Part shown: piece after piece, positions 34,582 through 46,570 of the stretch
How positions within the stretch are numbered: the first letter of the stretch is position 1
How the letters are laid out: every line of letters begins with the position of its first letter
Origin: Hippophae tibetana
Lineage: Eukaryota > Streptophyta > Magnoliopsida > Rosales > Elaeagnaceae
Length of the DNA: 64,000 nt
Direction: 5' to 3'
Assembly: GCA_037013495.1 (NCBI GenBank)
Contig: CM072806.1
Coordinates: forward strand, 31,436,001-31,500,000
The notes under the pieces: model-generated
Seen by the model: only the letters and a program-made list of their open reading frames with translations
The model's database searches: none
What the model was told of the DNA's origin: nothing
Position numbers and translations under genes: made by a program

Positions 34582-35997
34582 ATGACATTGGTTACTTCCT
34601 CAACCCCATTCATGTGCTCTCAAGCCTCAGTAGAGAAAGGTCTTGCTGATAATTCCAATAAATATGGCAAGAAGATGCTGGAAATGACTGGAAGAGAGTT
34701 TGTTGGAGCTATAAGTCATCTAGGCTTTGAGAAGGTTGTTCCTATGAAGACTTTTGATGGGATGAACATAAAAGGACTAACCAAAGAAAATATATCCAGC
34801 CATCTTCAAAGGTATAAACAGAAGATCAATGATGTAAAAAATCAGCCAACTAGTAGGGTATCTACACTTGTTCCTATTGATGAACTCAAGGTAGTGGCTG
34901 AGGGTATGATTGAGAAGGAAATCCTTTTTATTTGGTCACTTCAAGACCATTTTAAGAACCTGTTATCAATTGGGTCTCTTGAGAAGACAAAGTGTCAAGG
35001 GAAGGTAGTTTTATGGACTCTCCTAACTAATGTTTTGACACACGAATCAGTTGGGGTTTTTCTGATTCATTATGGTTGTAACTCTATTTATAGAAGTATT
35101 GCAAATATGATGGTGAGTAAATTGAATGATGAACTTCTAAAAGCGGTTAAAAGGGTTGGTTATAAGAAGCCTTCCCTAATTTAGATGGCGACTATTCCTC
35201 TTGGCCTTCAACAGTGAGATGTTATTGGTGTTGCTGAGATTGGTTCAAGTAAGACTACTGCTTTTGAGCTTCCTATGCTGACTTAAATTTTGAGACTGGT
35301 TCCTATTTGTAAAGAGAATGAGGCTGAAGGGCCTTATGCTATTATTTTGGCTCCTAACCTTGGACTTGCTTAGCAGATCATGGCTAAGACTGTGAAATCT
35401 GCTCACTATTTAGGGGTGAAAGTGGTGTTAATTGTTGGTGGGCAGTCTGTTGAGAAACAAGGTTTGAAGATCATGCAAGAATATGAAGTGATTGTAGGTG
35501 TTTTGGATGCAATGCCTTCCATTGATTTTAAGCCTGGGAATGAGGAGAAGGCCTATAACAATTTGTTGTGGCCTATGGTCTTACATATAAAGGGCCAATA
35601 TTGCATGTCCATGTCATCTTTGGTTGAGCCAAGATATGTTAAGGCATATGCGAGAGTGTGCACAAGATCTGATTATGGATATGCAGTTGGAGTGGATAAA
35701 AATTTATCTTATCCACCGCTTGAACTACCGTCCATCACAAGGGCATTCATAGTGGAACATGCTATGGGTGACATAGTCACTGGGGATGTTGTAGAGCTTG
35801 AGATGGTTGCAAGTACATATTCATTTGTTGAAGGGTTATTGGGCTCATTGATAAGAACTATAATACCGGAGGTTCTAAGGAGTGGTACAAGGCAATTGGA
35901 TATAGACATTAAGCAACCAGCATGGAAACCATATAATGTAGAAGGATTCCTTGAGTTATCAGTACCCTTGACCGGATCGAATGGAGATCAAAAATAA
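34582..35997 (+). pseudogene. Chimeric frame: GARP/Myb-like segment joined to PRP28/RH21-type DEAD-box helicase fragment
   Basis: One frame of 472 codons with four internal stops and no frameshift. Codons about 30-82 (34669-34827) resemble a GARP (MYB-like) DNA-binding domain: FVGAISHLGFEKVVP, GLTKENISSHLQRYK. From 35113 to about 35551 the frame follows the helicase core of the PRP28/DDX23 (plant RH21) family: ELLKAVKRVGYKKPS, MATIPLGLQQ, DVIGVAEIGSSKT (motif I, normally ETGSGKT), GPYAIILAPNLGLA (normally APTRELA), VVLIVGGQSVEKQG. It then jumps to GVLDAMPS, skipping the region that should hold DEAD and SAT. The last 150 codons are unrecognised. At least three stops replace expected Gln or Arg codons by C-to-T change. 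Confidence 0.75.
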
Positions 35998-36399
35998 GTT
36001 TTATCATTTCATCCTGGTGCTTAGAATTCTGAACATAATGTGGAGAAACAAGTAGTGATATTCTTTCCACCCTTGAGCAGTTTTGTGTGGATGCCCTATC
36101 AGGCCGTTTGTGGTAGTGGACCTCTCGTCAAAGGATTTTACCAATTGTCAGTGGTTTTTGAAAACAAAAGGGTAATGGTGTGCAAGCAATAGCTAATGGA
36201 AGAGCATTCAACTGAAAGGAAAATAATAGCAAGTAGGCGTGGCCTTAGCATCAAAGCAACCCTCCATGGAACTATAGGCTTACTCCAAAGTCAATTGAGG
36301 GCTACCTTTTTGCGTTTGCCTCAAAACACAAGCGGTGATCATACTAACTCATACCTCTACTTTATCCTTGAGGACAAGGATTCTAAAAGGGGGAAGGAA

Positions 36400-36610
36400 T
36401 GATACGAGCAAAAAATGCTCGTGGCTGTTGGGCGCAGAGATGGCTGCAGTGGGCGCATCGCAAGTGGCGCAGGATGCATAGAGCTATGTGGACAGCAAGG
36501 AACGTTGAACACGTACTATAGTTATTTCAAGAAGAATATAAAAAATTATCATAAATCAGTTCTCCTCTTACTATTCTTCTTTCTTCCTCGACCCTATTCT
36601 ACACCTATCA
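36400..36610 (+). repeat. 3' LTR of the gene-capturing element
   Basis: 211 bases, TGATACGAGC...CACCTATCA, matching the 5' LTR with many transitions and one deletion of about 90 bases after GAACACGT. Its right end abuts GGATG, the second target copy. Confidence 0.88.
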
Positions 36611-36805
36611 GGATGGTCGAGTAGTTGTAGCTCCAAAGTAGTCGGAAGCCAATTGCATAACAGAAAATATGAGAGCTATGGTAATGTGTTTGAGATCGAC
36701 TGTTACCTTTTTGCTACATATGGTTTTGTCGTCCATGGTTGCCGTGGATCGTTTTCGCTCGATATGTTCCCATGCAACATCGATATATGTGTCTGTTTAT
36801 ATCTC

Positions 36806-36864
<59 letters not shown>
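36806..36864. repeat. (TTA)n microsatellite, about 19 units
   Basis: A perfect trinucleotide run. All frames crossing it (poly-Leu, poly-Tyr, poly-Ile) are artefacts. Confidence 0.95.
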
Positions 36865-37767
36865 TTCTCTAGATCAAAAATTAAAACACCTCCAAGTTTC
36901 ATTAAAATGTTTAATTGTTTGCCTATGATTTATTACTTAATAAATGTTATTTTCCTAAAAATGAGATATGGGTCTTTAGTCAAAAGACTAAGCCTGTTAG
37001 TTATTATTTATTAACTTATTTTTTTCTTTTTATTCCTTACAACTTACAAGCAAGTTTTTTACATTTTGGTTGTGGTTGTGGTTGTGAGTTAGAGTTGTAT
37101 TACTTGAAACATTATTTATAATTTTACTCCACTATTTTCTTTAGAAATTCCCTATTCACCTTATACTAGATTTAAAAAAAATGGTAATATCCAAGTAGTT
37201 TTTTTTTAAATAATAATATGGATATAGTACTGTTTGTACTCACTAACATACTTAGCCATTTTTTTTGTTAAATACATTTTAAAATAACAATTTTAAGTAA
37301 TTTTTATGAAGTTTGCAAATAATACTTTTGTTAATGATCAAATATGACAGAAGCCTGAAAACAATTTGAAAATATTTTTTTAAGTGCAAAACGCACTTGT
37401 TAGCAACCATGGTATCAATTTAATTGCAAGTTGCAACTAACAATTGTGTTTGATTAAAGAATATATTCTATCCTGCTATATCTCATACATTATAATATAA
37501 TTTACTTCATTTGGTTTCTTATATTATAGCTAATGTTATTCAGTTATTTAACTTAAAAAAAAGAATTGATAAACTATATTATTTTAATTTTTTATATTAA
37601 AATATTATTTTAAAAATTAATATTTTAATAAAAAATTAATTAATATAATATGTGTTGTGATTAATTAACTTATTTTTTTTAAAAGTAATGGATTTATATG
37701 AATATATGAAAATGTTATATTAAAATATTCCCTAAATATTGTGATTAACAAAATAGAGGACCTATAT
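36865..37767. other. Gene-free AT-rich stretch
   Basis: I see no gene, repeat boundary or RNA gene here. GGTTGTGGTTGTGGTTGTG at about 37068-37086 is a short tandem repeat. Confidence 0.5.
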
Positions 37768-37970
37768 GTTAAGTGATGTTATCCATTACATGTTGAGCGA
37801 CAACTACATATTATTCTATAAATATAAATCATAAAATCTAAACCCTAAACTTAAGATGTACACCTTAAATCCTAAAGTATAAACTCTAAATCCTAAATCT
37901 CAAAATCTAGGTCCTAAATTAGAATAATACAAAATTGTTACCCAACATGTAATAGGTGACGTCATCTAAC
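37768..37970. mobile_element. Small inverted-repeat element (MITE-like) with telomere-like centre
   Basis: The left arm (GTTAAGTGATG... to ATTATTCT, about 37768-37818) and right arm (AGAATAATAC... to CATCTAAC, about 37920-37970) are inverted repeats of about 50 bases sharing cores such as ATTACATGTTG/CAACATGTAAT. The roughly 100-base centre is a degenerate CCTAAAT/CCCTAAA repeat. No protein is encoded. Superfamily and exact ends are uncertain. Confidence 0.65.
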
Positions 37971-38879
37971 GTATCATTTCTCGTGTGTGTATATATATAT
38001 ATATATGAAAATATTTAAAAGTATAGATGTTAAAATATAGAAACTTCAATAAATGAGTTATTTGTAAAATCAAAAAATATATTTAATTACAACTAGAACT
38101 ACATATACAGTTAGATTGTGCCTATTTAAAAGTTGATGTATTTGATAAAAATATTTATTTAAACCATTTATATTGAAAACGGTATCATTAATATAATTAA
38201 TTTGATGATTTGGTAGCAAAATTTATTTATTTATTTTTATTTTAAGTGGCAAGCTTAAACATGGAAGGTATTGTTGATTTAAAAAATTGTAGTTATTTTG
38301 AATTGAAATTACGTGCTCAAATGTATATAAATTTTTTTAAAAAATATATGCTTTATTTAAGGGAAAATAAAGTTGAAAGATAAAAAATTAAATTTATTGC
38401 GTTGAGTTTTAAATGTGTTATACTTTAAAAAAATTATATATAATTTTTTGAAAATTATAAAAAATAACACTATTAAAATGAATGAAGATAGAAAAGGAAA
38501 GCATAAAAGAGAGGAGATGAATTTCACATTTTGAGGTATGATATGTGCATATTACATCTATTTATAAGTTATCAATAGAAACTAATAGATGCTACAAGTT
38601 GTTACTCTAGAAACCTGTACATGGGAGTGTAACAAACTCCTATACACACATTTTGTCACTTCACAAGATTATGGTCTACATAAGACACCATTTTTTTTGT
38701 TTTTAACTCAACAAACTTGCTACTACATAAAGGCTTAGTAAGTATATCAAATATTTGTTCTCGACTAGGGGTAAATTCAACACATAAGTCACTAGTTATA
38801 ATTTTTTTCTAAAAAAAAATTGAAATCTATGTAAACATGCTTAGTTGTAGAGTGCAAAACAAGATGTTTAGCCAGATGT

Positions 38880-40430
38880 CCTATGCTAACAATATCACAA
38901 AAGATAAGAGGAGGTTGAGTATATGAAATGTGCATCTCTTTAAACACTTTCTATATCCATATAATTTCAGCAACAACATGTACTAAGCTATGAAATTCAA
39001 CCTCAATGGAGGAACGATAAACAACCTTATGCTTCTTAAAAGTCCAAGAAATAACATAAAGTCCTATGTGAATGTAGAAACCTTTAGTAGATCTCCTACC
39101 ATTCGAGTATGTAGCCCAATTAATATCTGTGTAGCTTATAATGTTAAGAGTTTTTGATTTGTAGAGCATTAGTCTAAGATCCATTGTACCCTTAGGTATC
39201 TCATCAAACTCTTAGAAGTGACCTAATGCACATCAGTTGGATTATGAAAAAATTGAAATAATTTATTTACTAAGAAACTAATCTCACGTCAAGTCAAGGT
39301 ATAGTATTGTAAAGCCCTAATTGTAGTTTTAAATTGAGTAGCATTTTCAAGCTCTTTAGACTTATGCAAGTGAACTCGATCAAGAAGCTCTTGAGTGTAT
39401 TTGGAATGACATATGTAGAGGTCTTCATTAGTGTGAGTAACCTTAACACCCAAAAAAACCAAGAACACAAAGCTCTTTTAGAGAAAACTCAGCATTAAGC
39501 TTGTGTATTATTATCTTGATTAATTATGCAAAATTGTCTATTATAAGTATGACATCCACATAAATTAAGAACATAATAGTATCACCATTAAGATTTTATA
39601 ACATCATTGAAGCATCAATATTTGAGCCTTGAAAGCTCAAGTTTTGTAAGAAACTATTGAGTTTAATATACTAGGCTTTAGTGAACTGTTTAAGACCATA
39701 AATGGCCTTTTTGAGCTTGCATACATGAGTAGAAAATTGCTCACTTACAAACCCCTCAGGCTGTGCCATAAAACCTATTCTTGAATGTCACCATTCAGAA
39801 ATAATGTGTTCACATCATGTTGTTGAACATCCCATGCTTTAGAGAATGTAAGGTACAAAAAAATACATATGGTAGTTGGGTTAACAACTAGATTGAAAGT
39901 TTCGATTTAGTTAATACCAATAGTTTTTTGAAAACCTTTGGTAACCACTCTTGATTTATATTTTTTTTGATGATCTATTAGCTTTAAGTTTCATATGAAA
40001 CACCCATTTATTGTCTATAGCCTTGACATGCTTAGGGAAAAGAACTAATTTCCAAGTTTCATTCTTGAGAAAATAATCAAACTCAGAGTTCATGGCTACA
40101 TTTCAATCATAAATAAAGCATGTTGGATAGAGATAGGTTTTGGAAGAACAATATGATAAAGAAAAGCTTTTGGATTAAAAATTCTCCTCTTGGCTCGATT
40201 GGTCATAACATGAGTGTTCATAATTGATGAAAATAGATTAATAGTAGGAATTTGAGCAACATGTACCTTAACTCGAAGTTGAATACCAATAGGATCAAAA
40301 ACATGAGTGAAATATGAAGATATAGGTGAAGTAGATGGAGAAGTATTCTGAGACGTGAAGTGAGATGGGAAAGAAAAGGAAGGCAATATAGAATGAAGTG
40401 AAGTGGAAGAAGAAGGTGGTAATGAACCAA
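38880..40430 (-). pseudogene. Decayed Ty1/copia pol (RT and RNase H)
   Basis: Read on the minus strand from about 40430 to 38880: a proline/serine-rich linker and MTNRAKRRIFNPKAFLYH, the conserved stretch before copia RT; QPEGFVSEQFSTHVCKLKKAIYGLKQ near 39690-39760; a degenerate YVDVILIIDN (normally YVDD) near 39550; and RNase H at 38951-39184 (SYTDINWATYSNGRRSTKGFYI, SSIEVEFHSL). Stops and frameshifts are frequent. Gag and integrase were not found and LTR ends are not identifiable. Confidence 0.75.
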
Positions 40431-41009
40431 AAATAATAGGATTGAAAGGTGAGGGTAGTGTTATTGGTGTTAAACAGTTAGTAGATGGTCATTGGTTAAA
40501 TGGCGATGAAGTTTGAGAAGAAAAAGAACCAAAAAACATTAAATTGGCTAGCATAGGGTTAGAGGTATTACTAGTGATAAGGACATGTGAGATAATATGT
40601 TAGGACCTATATTTGCTCAACACTAAATCATGTGATGTGTCCTGAGTGAACATAATAACTAGAATTCATGAAATTACTCTAATTAAACTTGAACATTTCA
40701 TTTAAAGACTTTTAAAATAATTGGGTAGCATCTCTCTTAATTATTGAACTTTCTTCCTTGTAATTACATGACAAAATATCTAAAAGGATGATTTTACAAA
40801 AATCAACAAACTTCATAATCTTTACACATCCATAAATTGGCACATAGCCAAAAATATAGCTACATAGTATAAAATACATACTATACATCAAAAGTATAGA
40901 GCTTTTTAGCATTGATCATTTGTACAAACAGATAAACTAAAATGTACTATACAAAGGGAAATAACAAATAACAACCTAGATTGTATAACAACAGATAATC
41001 CTAAGCTTC
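40431..41009. other. Gene-free stretch between copia remains and element A
   Basis: No gene is supported. It may hold further decayed copia sequence (minus strand), but nothing is readable with confidence. Confidence 0.4.
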
Positions 41010-42434
41010 TAATGAGTGCTTGAAAAACACTAAATATTACGTGATTTATTTATACTTTAGTGTCAAAATAGATTTTTATTTGCATAATTCTATCATTATT
41101 TTAACAAATATATGTTTTCAAAATCACGAGTATGTTTTGTTATTTTTTAGATATTTATGGTTTCAAATGATTTAATTTATAAATACTTGAAAAATCATAC
41201 CTAAAAGAACGCAATTGCAGCTAAGAAGAATAAAAGAATAATATATGTAAGCCTTACATATGTTCCCATCAAATATAAGGGGGTGAAATACAAAGACATT
41301 TAAAGACACATTTAATGCGAAAAAGTGGGTCATAGCACACAACCATACAATCCATTTTTCTCTCATTTTTGCATATTTTTATCACCTACAAAAAGTGCCC
41401 CTAGCCTTTAGAAAATCATTCACCAGCTCTAGAACAACTTGGTTTTCTAGTTTTTAGTTTTTCTTTCAAGTTCCTCTCAATTTGAAAGTTACAAATTTTA
41501 TCTTTATGTATAGTTTATAAATAATTTAGATTAGGTTATCACAAATAAGTGACAATAATAAAGAGATTTTTTAGATAACAGATCACTCCAAAAGTTACCT
41601 ATAGGAATACATTTGAGATATTAATTGTATTTTATTTATAGATTTAATTTTATGTATTGTTCTACATATTATTTTTAATATATTGTTCATATCTGGTTAA
41701 TTGTAATAATAGGATTTTAATTATGTTGATATGATTGTGTAAATTATTTAAGGGAATATTTTGAATAATAACAAAACACAAATTCTTTTCTATTCAAGAT
41801 TTTTTTACAATGTTTATTATTGAAAACATATTGACGACATATTTTTCATAATAAATTTAAAATATAAAAATAAGATTTCATATAAATGAATCTAGATCTA
41901 ATTTAGAATTTTATTCCATTTCAAATATTTGTTTTACAAGATTCATTATTGAAAAATATCTTAAGAACAGTTTTTGGTAATAGATTTAAAATCTAAAGGT
42001 TGGATTTTAGCTATATGAATCTAAAATCTAATTTAGAAAGGTTTGAACAAGAGTTTAAATTATCGGTCCCACCAAAGGTGCCAAGTATGATTTAATTAAT
42101 AAAGAATATTGCAATCACCATAGGTATTATTTATATATATAAGAAAGAATCAACAATTTAGGTTTATATTTAATTAACTTAATTAATTCTACCAAACATA
42201 ATCAACAATCTAGATTTTTTTTATTTTATGTTATTATTTAATATTTTTAAAACAAAAATAATTATGACAGGATGTTTAGATTTTTTTTAAATTTTGTTGA
42301 ATTATTTAAAAATTATGTAGTTCCTCTTTAGACCAACCTTGAGATTATTCCTTTTATTTCTTACAAACTAATACGTACACTTTCAAGCTTATTCTAAATT
42401 TTATAAAATTTGACCATCAAATTTTTGTGCATTA
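41010..42434 (+). repeat. LTR of element A
   Basis: Starts TAATGAGTGCTTGAAAAACACT against TGATGAGTGCTCAAAAAGCACT in copy 1. It shares the AAATCACGAGTATGTTTTG, GACAGGATGTTTAG and CCCACCAAAGGTG landmarks. It is about 1,425 bases, lacks the GC-rich block, and has many C/T and G/A differences. Confidence 0.8.
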
Positions 42435-42440
42435 ATTTTT

Positions 42441-42458
42441 TAACACCATTGTCGGAGA
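42441..42458 (+). promoter_or_regulatory. Decayed tRNA-Asp primer site of element A
   Basis: TAACACCATTGTCGGAGA aligns without gaps to the intact TGGCGCCGTTGCCGGGGA of copy 1; all six differences are transitions (five G to A, one C to T). Confidence 0.75.
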
Positions 42459-43339
42459 TGATAGTAGAATTAAAAAAACTATAATTTAGCATTATCAATT
42501 TTTTGAAACTGTTAGCATTTTTAAATTATTATTATCAAAAATCTTAATAACTTTTTGTGTTATAAATAATCGTGATTCATTTAAAAATAAAAAAATTTAA
42601 AAATCAATATCTCATTTATTATTTGACTTTAAAAAAAATTAAAAAACATTCAAAATATTAGTGAGATTTTAAAAAATTTCAAATTTGAAAAAATTAAAAA
42701 AGGAAAAATCTAAATAGATCTTTAAAATTTTCAAAAAAAAATGTCTAAGTTATCGATTGACTTTAGATATTTTAAATAAAATAATATACAGCATATTAAT
42801 TGAATTTAAATACTTTAAATACTAATTATTTGAGTTGACTTTAGAATTAATTTCTTTTTATATTTTTTCCTTTTTAGTATTTTTCTATTAATTTCAACAT
42901 TAAAATATTAACTTAGTTAAATTTGTTTATCTTTTATTTATTTGTTTATTTAATTATTAACTAACTCTTTTTAATGTTTATTTTATTAATTTATTTTACT
43001 TTTATTTTTATTTTTTTGTTAACTAATTTTGTTTAATATTTCTATGTATTAACTTTTTTATAATTTATTTTCTTTTATTAACTTGTTTGTAGTTGTTTAT
43101 TTTTTATTTTTTTTGCTTGTAACGATTTTTGTTTGTAGTTGTTTATTATATTGTTTGTATTATATATTGTACATTGTTATTTTTGTTATTTCTATAATGT
43201 GACCAGTTTGTTTTTTGTTATTTTCTTTGTTTCTTATTTATTTTTATTTGTTTATTTATATCCTTATTTTCTTTTATTCTATTATAATTGTTTAGTATTT
43301 ATTTTAATACTTAGTATACTAAAAAAAAGTTTTTTGAAA

Positions 43340-43720
43340 CTATCTCAAAAGATTCTAAAAATTTCAATGTTAATATCACCATTGGTGGTAAATAAGAGAT
43401 AACTATTATGTTAAATCTTGGTGCAAGGATTATGTCATATTCTTTATAATTGCAATTAGAAGTAGTTGATCTACAATGCACAATCATGTCCCTACAAATA
43501 AGAGGATAAATCTCAAATGTATTCAAAAGGCATGATAAATGATTTAATTGTACAAGTAGGCAACCTTGTCATACTTATAGATTTTGTAATTATAAATGTG
43601 CAAGAAATCTTGAAATTGCACAAGGAGCACAATTTACTTCTTTGTGGGCCAATCATGGCCTATACCAAATAGTTGCTAATGTCCATAATGAGAGTTTTTC
43701 AATGATAGTCTTAGAACAAA
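43340..43720 (+). pseudogene. Athila protease remnant in element A
   Basis: Broken frames follow the copy 1 protease: NFNVNITIGGK for [11 protein letters not shown], then IMLNLGARIMSYSL for [15 protein letters not shown], and VQEILKLHKEHNLLLCGPI for [18 protein letters not shown]. The catalytic Asp of DLGA is Asn. The hairpin motif follows within 100 bases, so RT through integrase were cleanly lost from between them. Confidence 0.7.
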
Positions 43721-43812
43721 GATGATACATTTTCAAGCATATACTTACACAAACTCAACGATGAGGGGACATTGAGTATATTAAGTTCTAAAAATGAAAA
43801 TCCTCCTATAAA

Positions 43813-43860
43813 GTATCTTGCTAAGATGTTAAACTAAGAGTTGGATAGGAGATAACCCAT
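43813..43860 (+). other. Paired hairpin motif, element A
   Basis: GTATCTTGCTAAGATGTTAA and GGATAGGAGATAACCCAT align to 9021-9068 of copy 1. The first stem is kept as ATCTTGCTAAGAT although the outer bases changed. Confidence 0.7.
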
Positions 43861-44205
43861 CATTATAAGTAGTATTATTTTATTTTATTTTATTTCAGTT
43901 TGTTTTTATTTTTGGATTTTATTTAATTTTATTTTACTTTTTATATAATTTGTTTTATTTTTTGTTTTTGTGAAATCATGTTTATTTCATTTAGAACTGT
44001 TAAATTTATAACTATATGTTAAGATGTGTGAGAAATACACAATGTTTTGTCTGCGTGGTTAAATTATTTGAGATGATGGATGAACATGTCTTAATACATC
44101 AATAATTGATCACATAAAGCAAATCAAGAACTTTTCTCTTCCTTTTTGTTTATCTTTAGTTTATATTTGTTACATTGAGAGTAATGTAGATTCTAGGTTA
44201 TGAGT

Positions 44206-45118
44206 TGATGTTCGAGTTTTGTATTTATAAAATAGCTCGCAAGTACAAGAATCATTTTGTAAGAAATGATAATTATAATTTCAAAGTCGGTCTAAAGAAG
44301 AATCATATGGTTTTTAAATTATTCAACAAATTCTTAAAAAACAAAAATTAAACCTAAGCATTTCATCACAAAATTTGGCTTTTAAAAAGATCTAAACTAA
44401 TTACATAAAATTAAAGATAAATTCAACAAACATTAGGCAAATGCAAAGAATATTTACACTCAATGGAGAATTTATGGAATAAATTAGTTAGTTAATATTA
44501 TTGATTCTCTCTTATATATACAAATAAAAGATTAATTAGGTCTACTATTTATTATTAATTAAAATAGCTTTCCACCTTCGATCAAGTCTAGTAGTTAATT
44601 TTAATTAAATTATGATTCTTTTATAAGAGATTAACAAATCATTTAAATGTTGTCTTAGGTCAGGTCTAATAACTTAAACTTCAATGCAAGATTTCTACAT
44701 TAGATTGTAGATCGATGAATCTAAAATCTAACTTTTGTGTTTTAAATTTATTATGAAAAATATGTCATTAATACATTTTTCAATGATAAATCATATAAAT
44801 ATTTTGAAATCGAACATAACTCTAAACCATATTTAGATAATCAAATCATTAATCTAAGAGTGTGACTCTAAATTAAACCTAGATTCATGTTTCAAAAACC
44901 TATTTTCATATAAATATTTTGAATAGAAATTCAACTTGTTAGACTTGATCGAAGTGGCAACTAAATGGTTTGTTAATCTCTTAAAAAATAAGCATAATTT
45001 AATTAAAATTAACTACTAAATCTGACCAAAGGCGATAAGTTATTTTAATGAAAAACAAATAATAGACCTAATTAATCTCTTATTTATATATATAAGATGA
45101 AATTAATAATCTTAATTC

Positions 45119-45150
<32 letters not shown>

Positions 45151-45316
45151 TTATCACTGAATGTTTAGGTTTAATTTTCGTTTTTAAAAATTTATTGAAT
45201 TACTTCAAAAACCACATGATTTCTCTTTTGATAGATATTAGAAGTATACTAATCATTTTTTACAAAGTTATTCGAACACTAGCGAGCTATTTTATAAATA
45301 TAAAACTAGAGAATCA
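44206..45316 (+). repeat. 5' LTR of element B, an internal inverted repeat
   Basis: The left arm (about 44206-44665) is the reverse complement of the 3' half of an Athila-family LTR; the right arm (about 44940-45316) is that same half in forward orientation. The LTR therefore begins TGATGTTCGAGTTTTG and ends with its diverged complement. A spacer of about 270 bases lies in the middle, itself partly LTR-like. Normal LTRs have only a few bases of terminal inversion. Confidence 0.75.
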
Positions 45317-46149
45317 AGTTTTGGCACTATTGCAATGGAGGAATAGTATTTTTAATTTTTTATTATCAAAATCTTAAAACTTTTTGGGTTGTAAATATTT
45401 GTGATTTTTATTTTCTTTAAAAATTTTCAAAAATAAAAAATTTATTAGCTAATTTATTAATTGAACTTTAAATAAAAAAAGAAAACTTTTTTTATGAAAT
45501 TTAAACTAAACAAATAATCATAGCTATTAGTCGACTAGGTTATTTTCCAAAAAAACATAATAATAATTCAAAAAAAGTTGAAAATAAAAAATAAAAAATC
45601 ATTAGAATATCATTTATTAGTTACCTTAAAAATGACATTTCAATGAGAAAAAAATTGAATTTTGAAAAAAAATTAAAATTTGAATTCAATTTACTTAGAT
45701 AATAATTAATTTTAATTTGTTTTTAGAATTTTTTTCTTTTTTATTATTTTTGTATAAATTTTAACTTAATTAAATTTTTATTTTTTATTTACTAACTTTA
45801 ATTATTTCATTTCATTTTATTTTTATTTTTGTTTTGGTTAACCATTTTTATTTAGTATTTTGTGTACTAACTAAATTCTTGTATGATATATTTTATTAAC
45901 TTGTTGTAATCATCTAACTTTTATTATTGTACAATAAATTATATGTATCATAAAGTATTTATATCATAAAATTGTTTGTATCATATATATGTATATTGTA
46001 TTTTTATTATTTATTTATTTATTTTTCTTTTTAGTTTTCTATTATTTTATTTTTTTTGGTTGTTTATTTCATATTTTTATTATTTTATTTTTTATTCTCT
46101 TTTTGTTATTTATTTATTTTATCTAATAAAAAAATAAAATAAAATTCTA

Positions 46150-46450
46150 ATGCTACCTCACAAGATCTTGAAAATTTTAATATCAATATCACGTGTATAT
46201 TTCTTGTCATATTCTTGATATTTACAACTAGGAATGGGTGATCTAAAACCCATAACCATGCCATCAATTAACGGGTAAATCTCAAATATATCCAAAGGCC
46301 AGGGTAAAGGATTTAAAGGCATAAGTAGATAATTGTATTATACCTATATACTTTATAAAATATAATGCGCAAGAAACCTTGAAATTAGACAAGGAACACA
46401 ATATAATTATGGTAGACCTCTACCAAAATAGTGATTGGTTTCCATTAAAG
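46150..46450 (+). pseudogene. Short protease remnant in element B
   Basis: The stretch parallels element A 43370-43680 (phrases such as ATATCCAAAGGCCAGGGTAAAGGATTTAAAGG and GCGCAAGAAACCTTGAAATTAGACAAGGAACACAAT match the protease segment in nucleotide order). No usable frame remains. Confidence 0.55.
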
Positions 46451-46570
46451 GAGTTTATCAATGATTATCATGGCACAAAGATTGTACATTTTCAAATACA
46501 TACTTACATAAACTCAAGGACGATGGAGACATTGAGTGAATTAAATTGTACAAATTGCAATCCCCTAAAA

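Larger units (their letters stand above)
32809..36610 (+). mobile_element. Non-autonomous LTR element carrying host gene fragments, with 5 bp target duplication
   Basis: LTRs 32809-33110 and 36400-36610 are flanked by GGATG on both sides (32804-32808 and 36611-36615). A tRNA-Met primer site follows the first LTR, and a purine tract (AAAAGGGGGAAGGAA, ending at 36399) precedes the second. Inside there is no recognisable protease, RT or integrase. Instead there is a gag-position acidic frame, then a frame with a GARP/Myb-like segment and a DEAD-box helicase segment. This resembles the maize Bs1 situation, an LTR element that transduced cellular gene pieces. Mobility would need enzymes supplied in trans. 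Confidence 0.85.
41010..44205 (+). mobile_element. Element A: old non-autonomous Athila-family relative
   Basis: It has a diverged LTR (41010-42434), primer-site remnant (42441-42458), a protease remnant, the paired hairpin motif (43813-43860) and the palindrome TACATT-GAGAGT-AATGTA (44171-44188). All are in the order of copy 1, but both gag genes, RT, RNase H and integrase are missing. It ends at 44205 where the LTR of element B begins; the rest of its 3' region and its 3' LTR are not visible. Confidence 0.75.

Noticed and set aside
36653..37014. Poly-Leu, poly-Tyr and poly-Ile frames
   Set aside because: They are translations of the (TTA)n microsatellite.
43139..43402. 87-codon Phe/Leu/Tyr-rich membrane protein
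   Set aside because: It is a T-rich noncoding tract of element A that happens to stay open; no start context and no homologue in element B.
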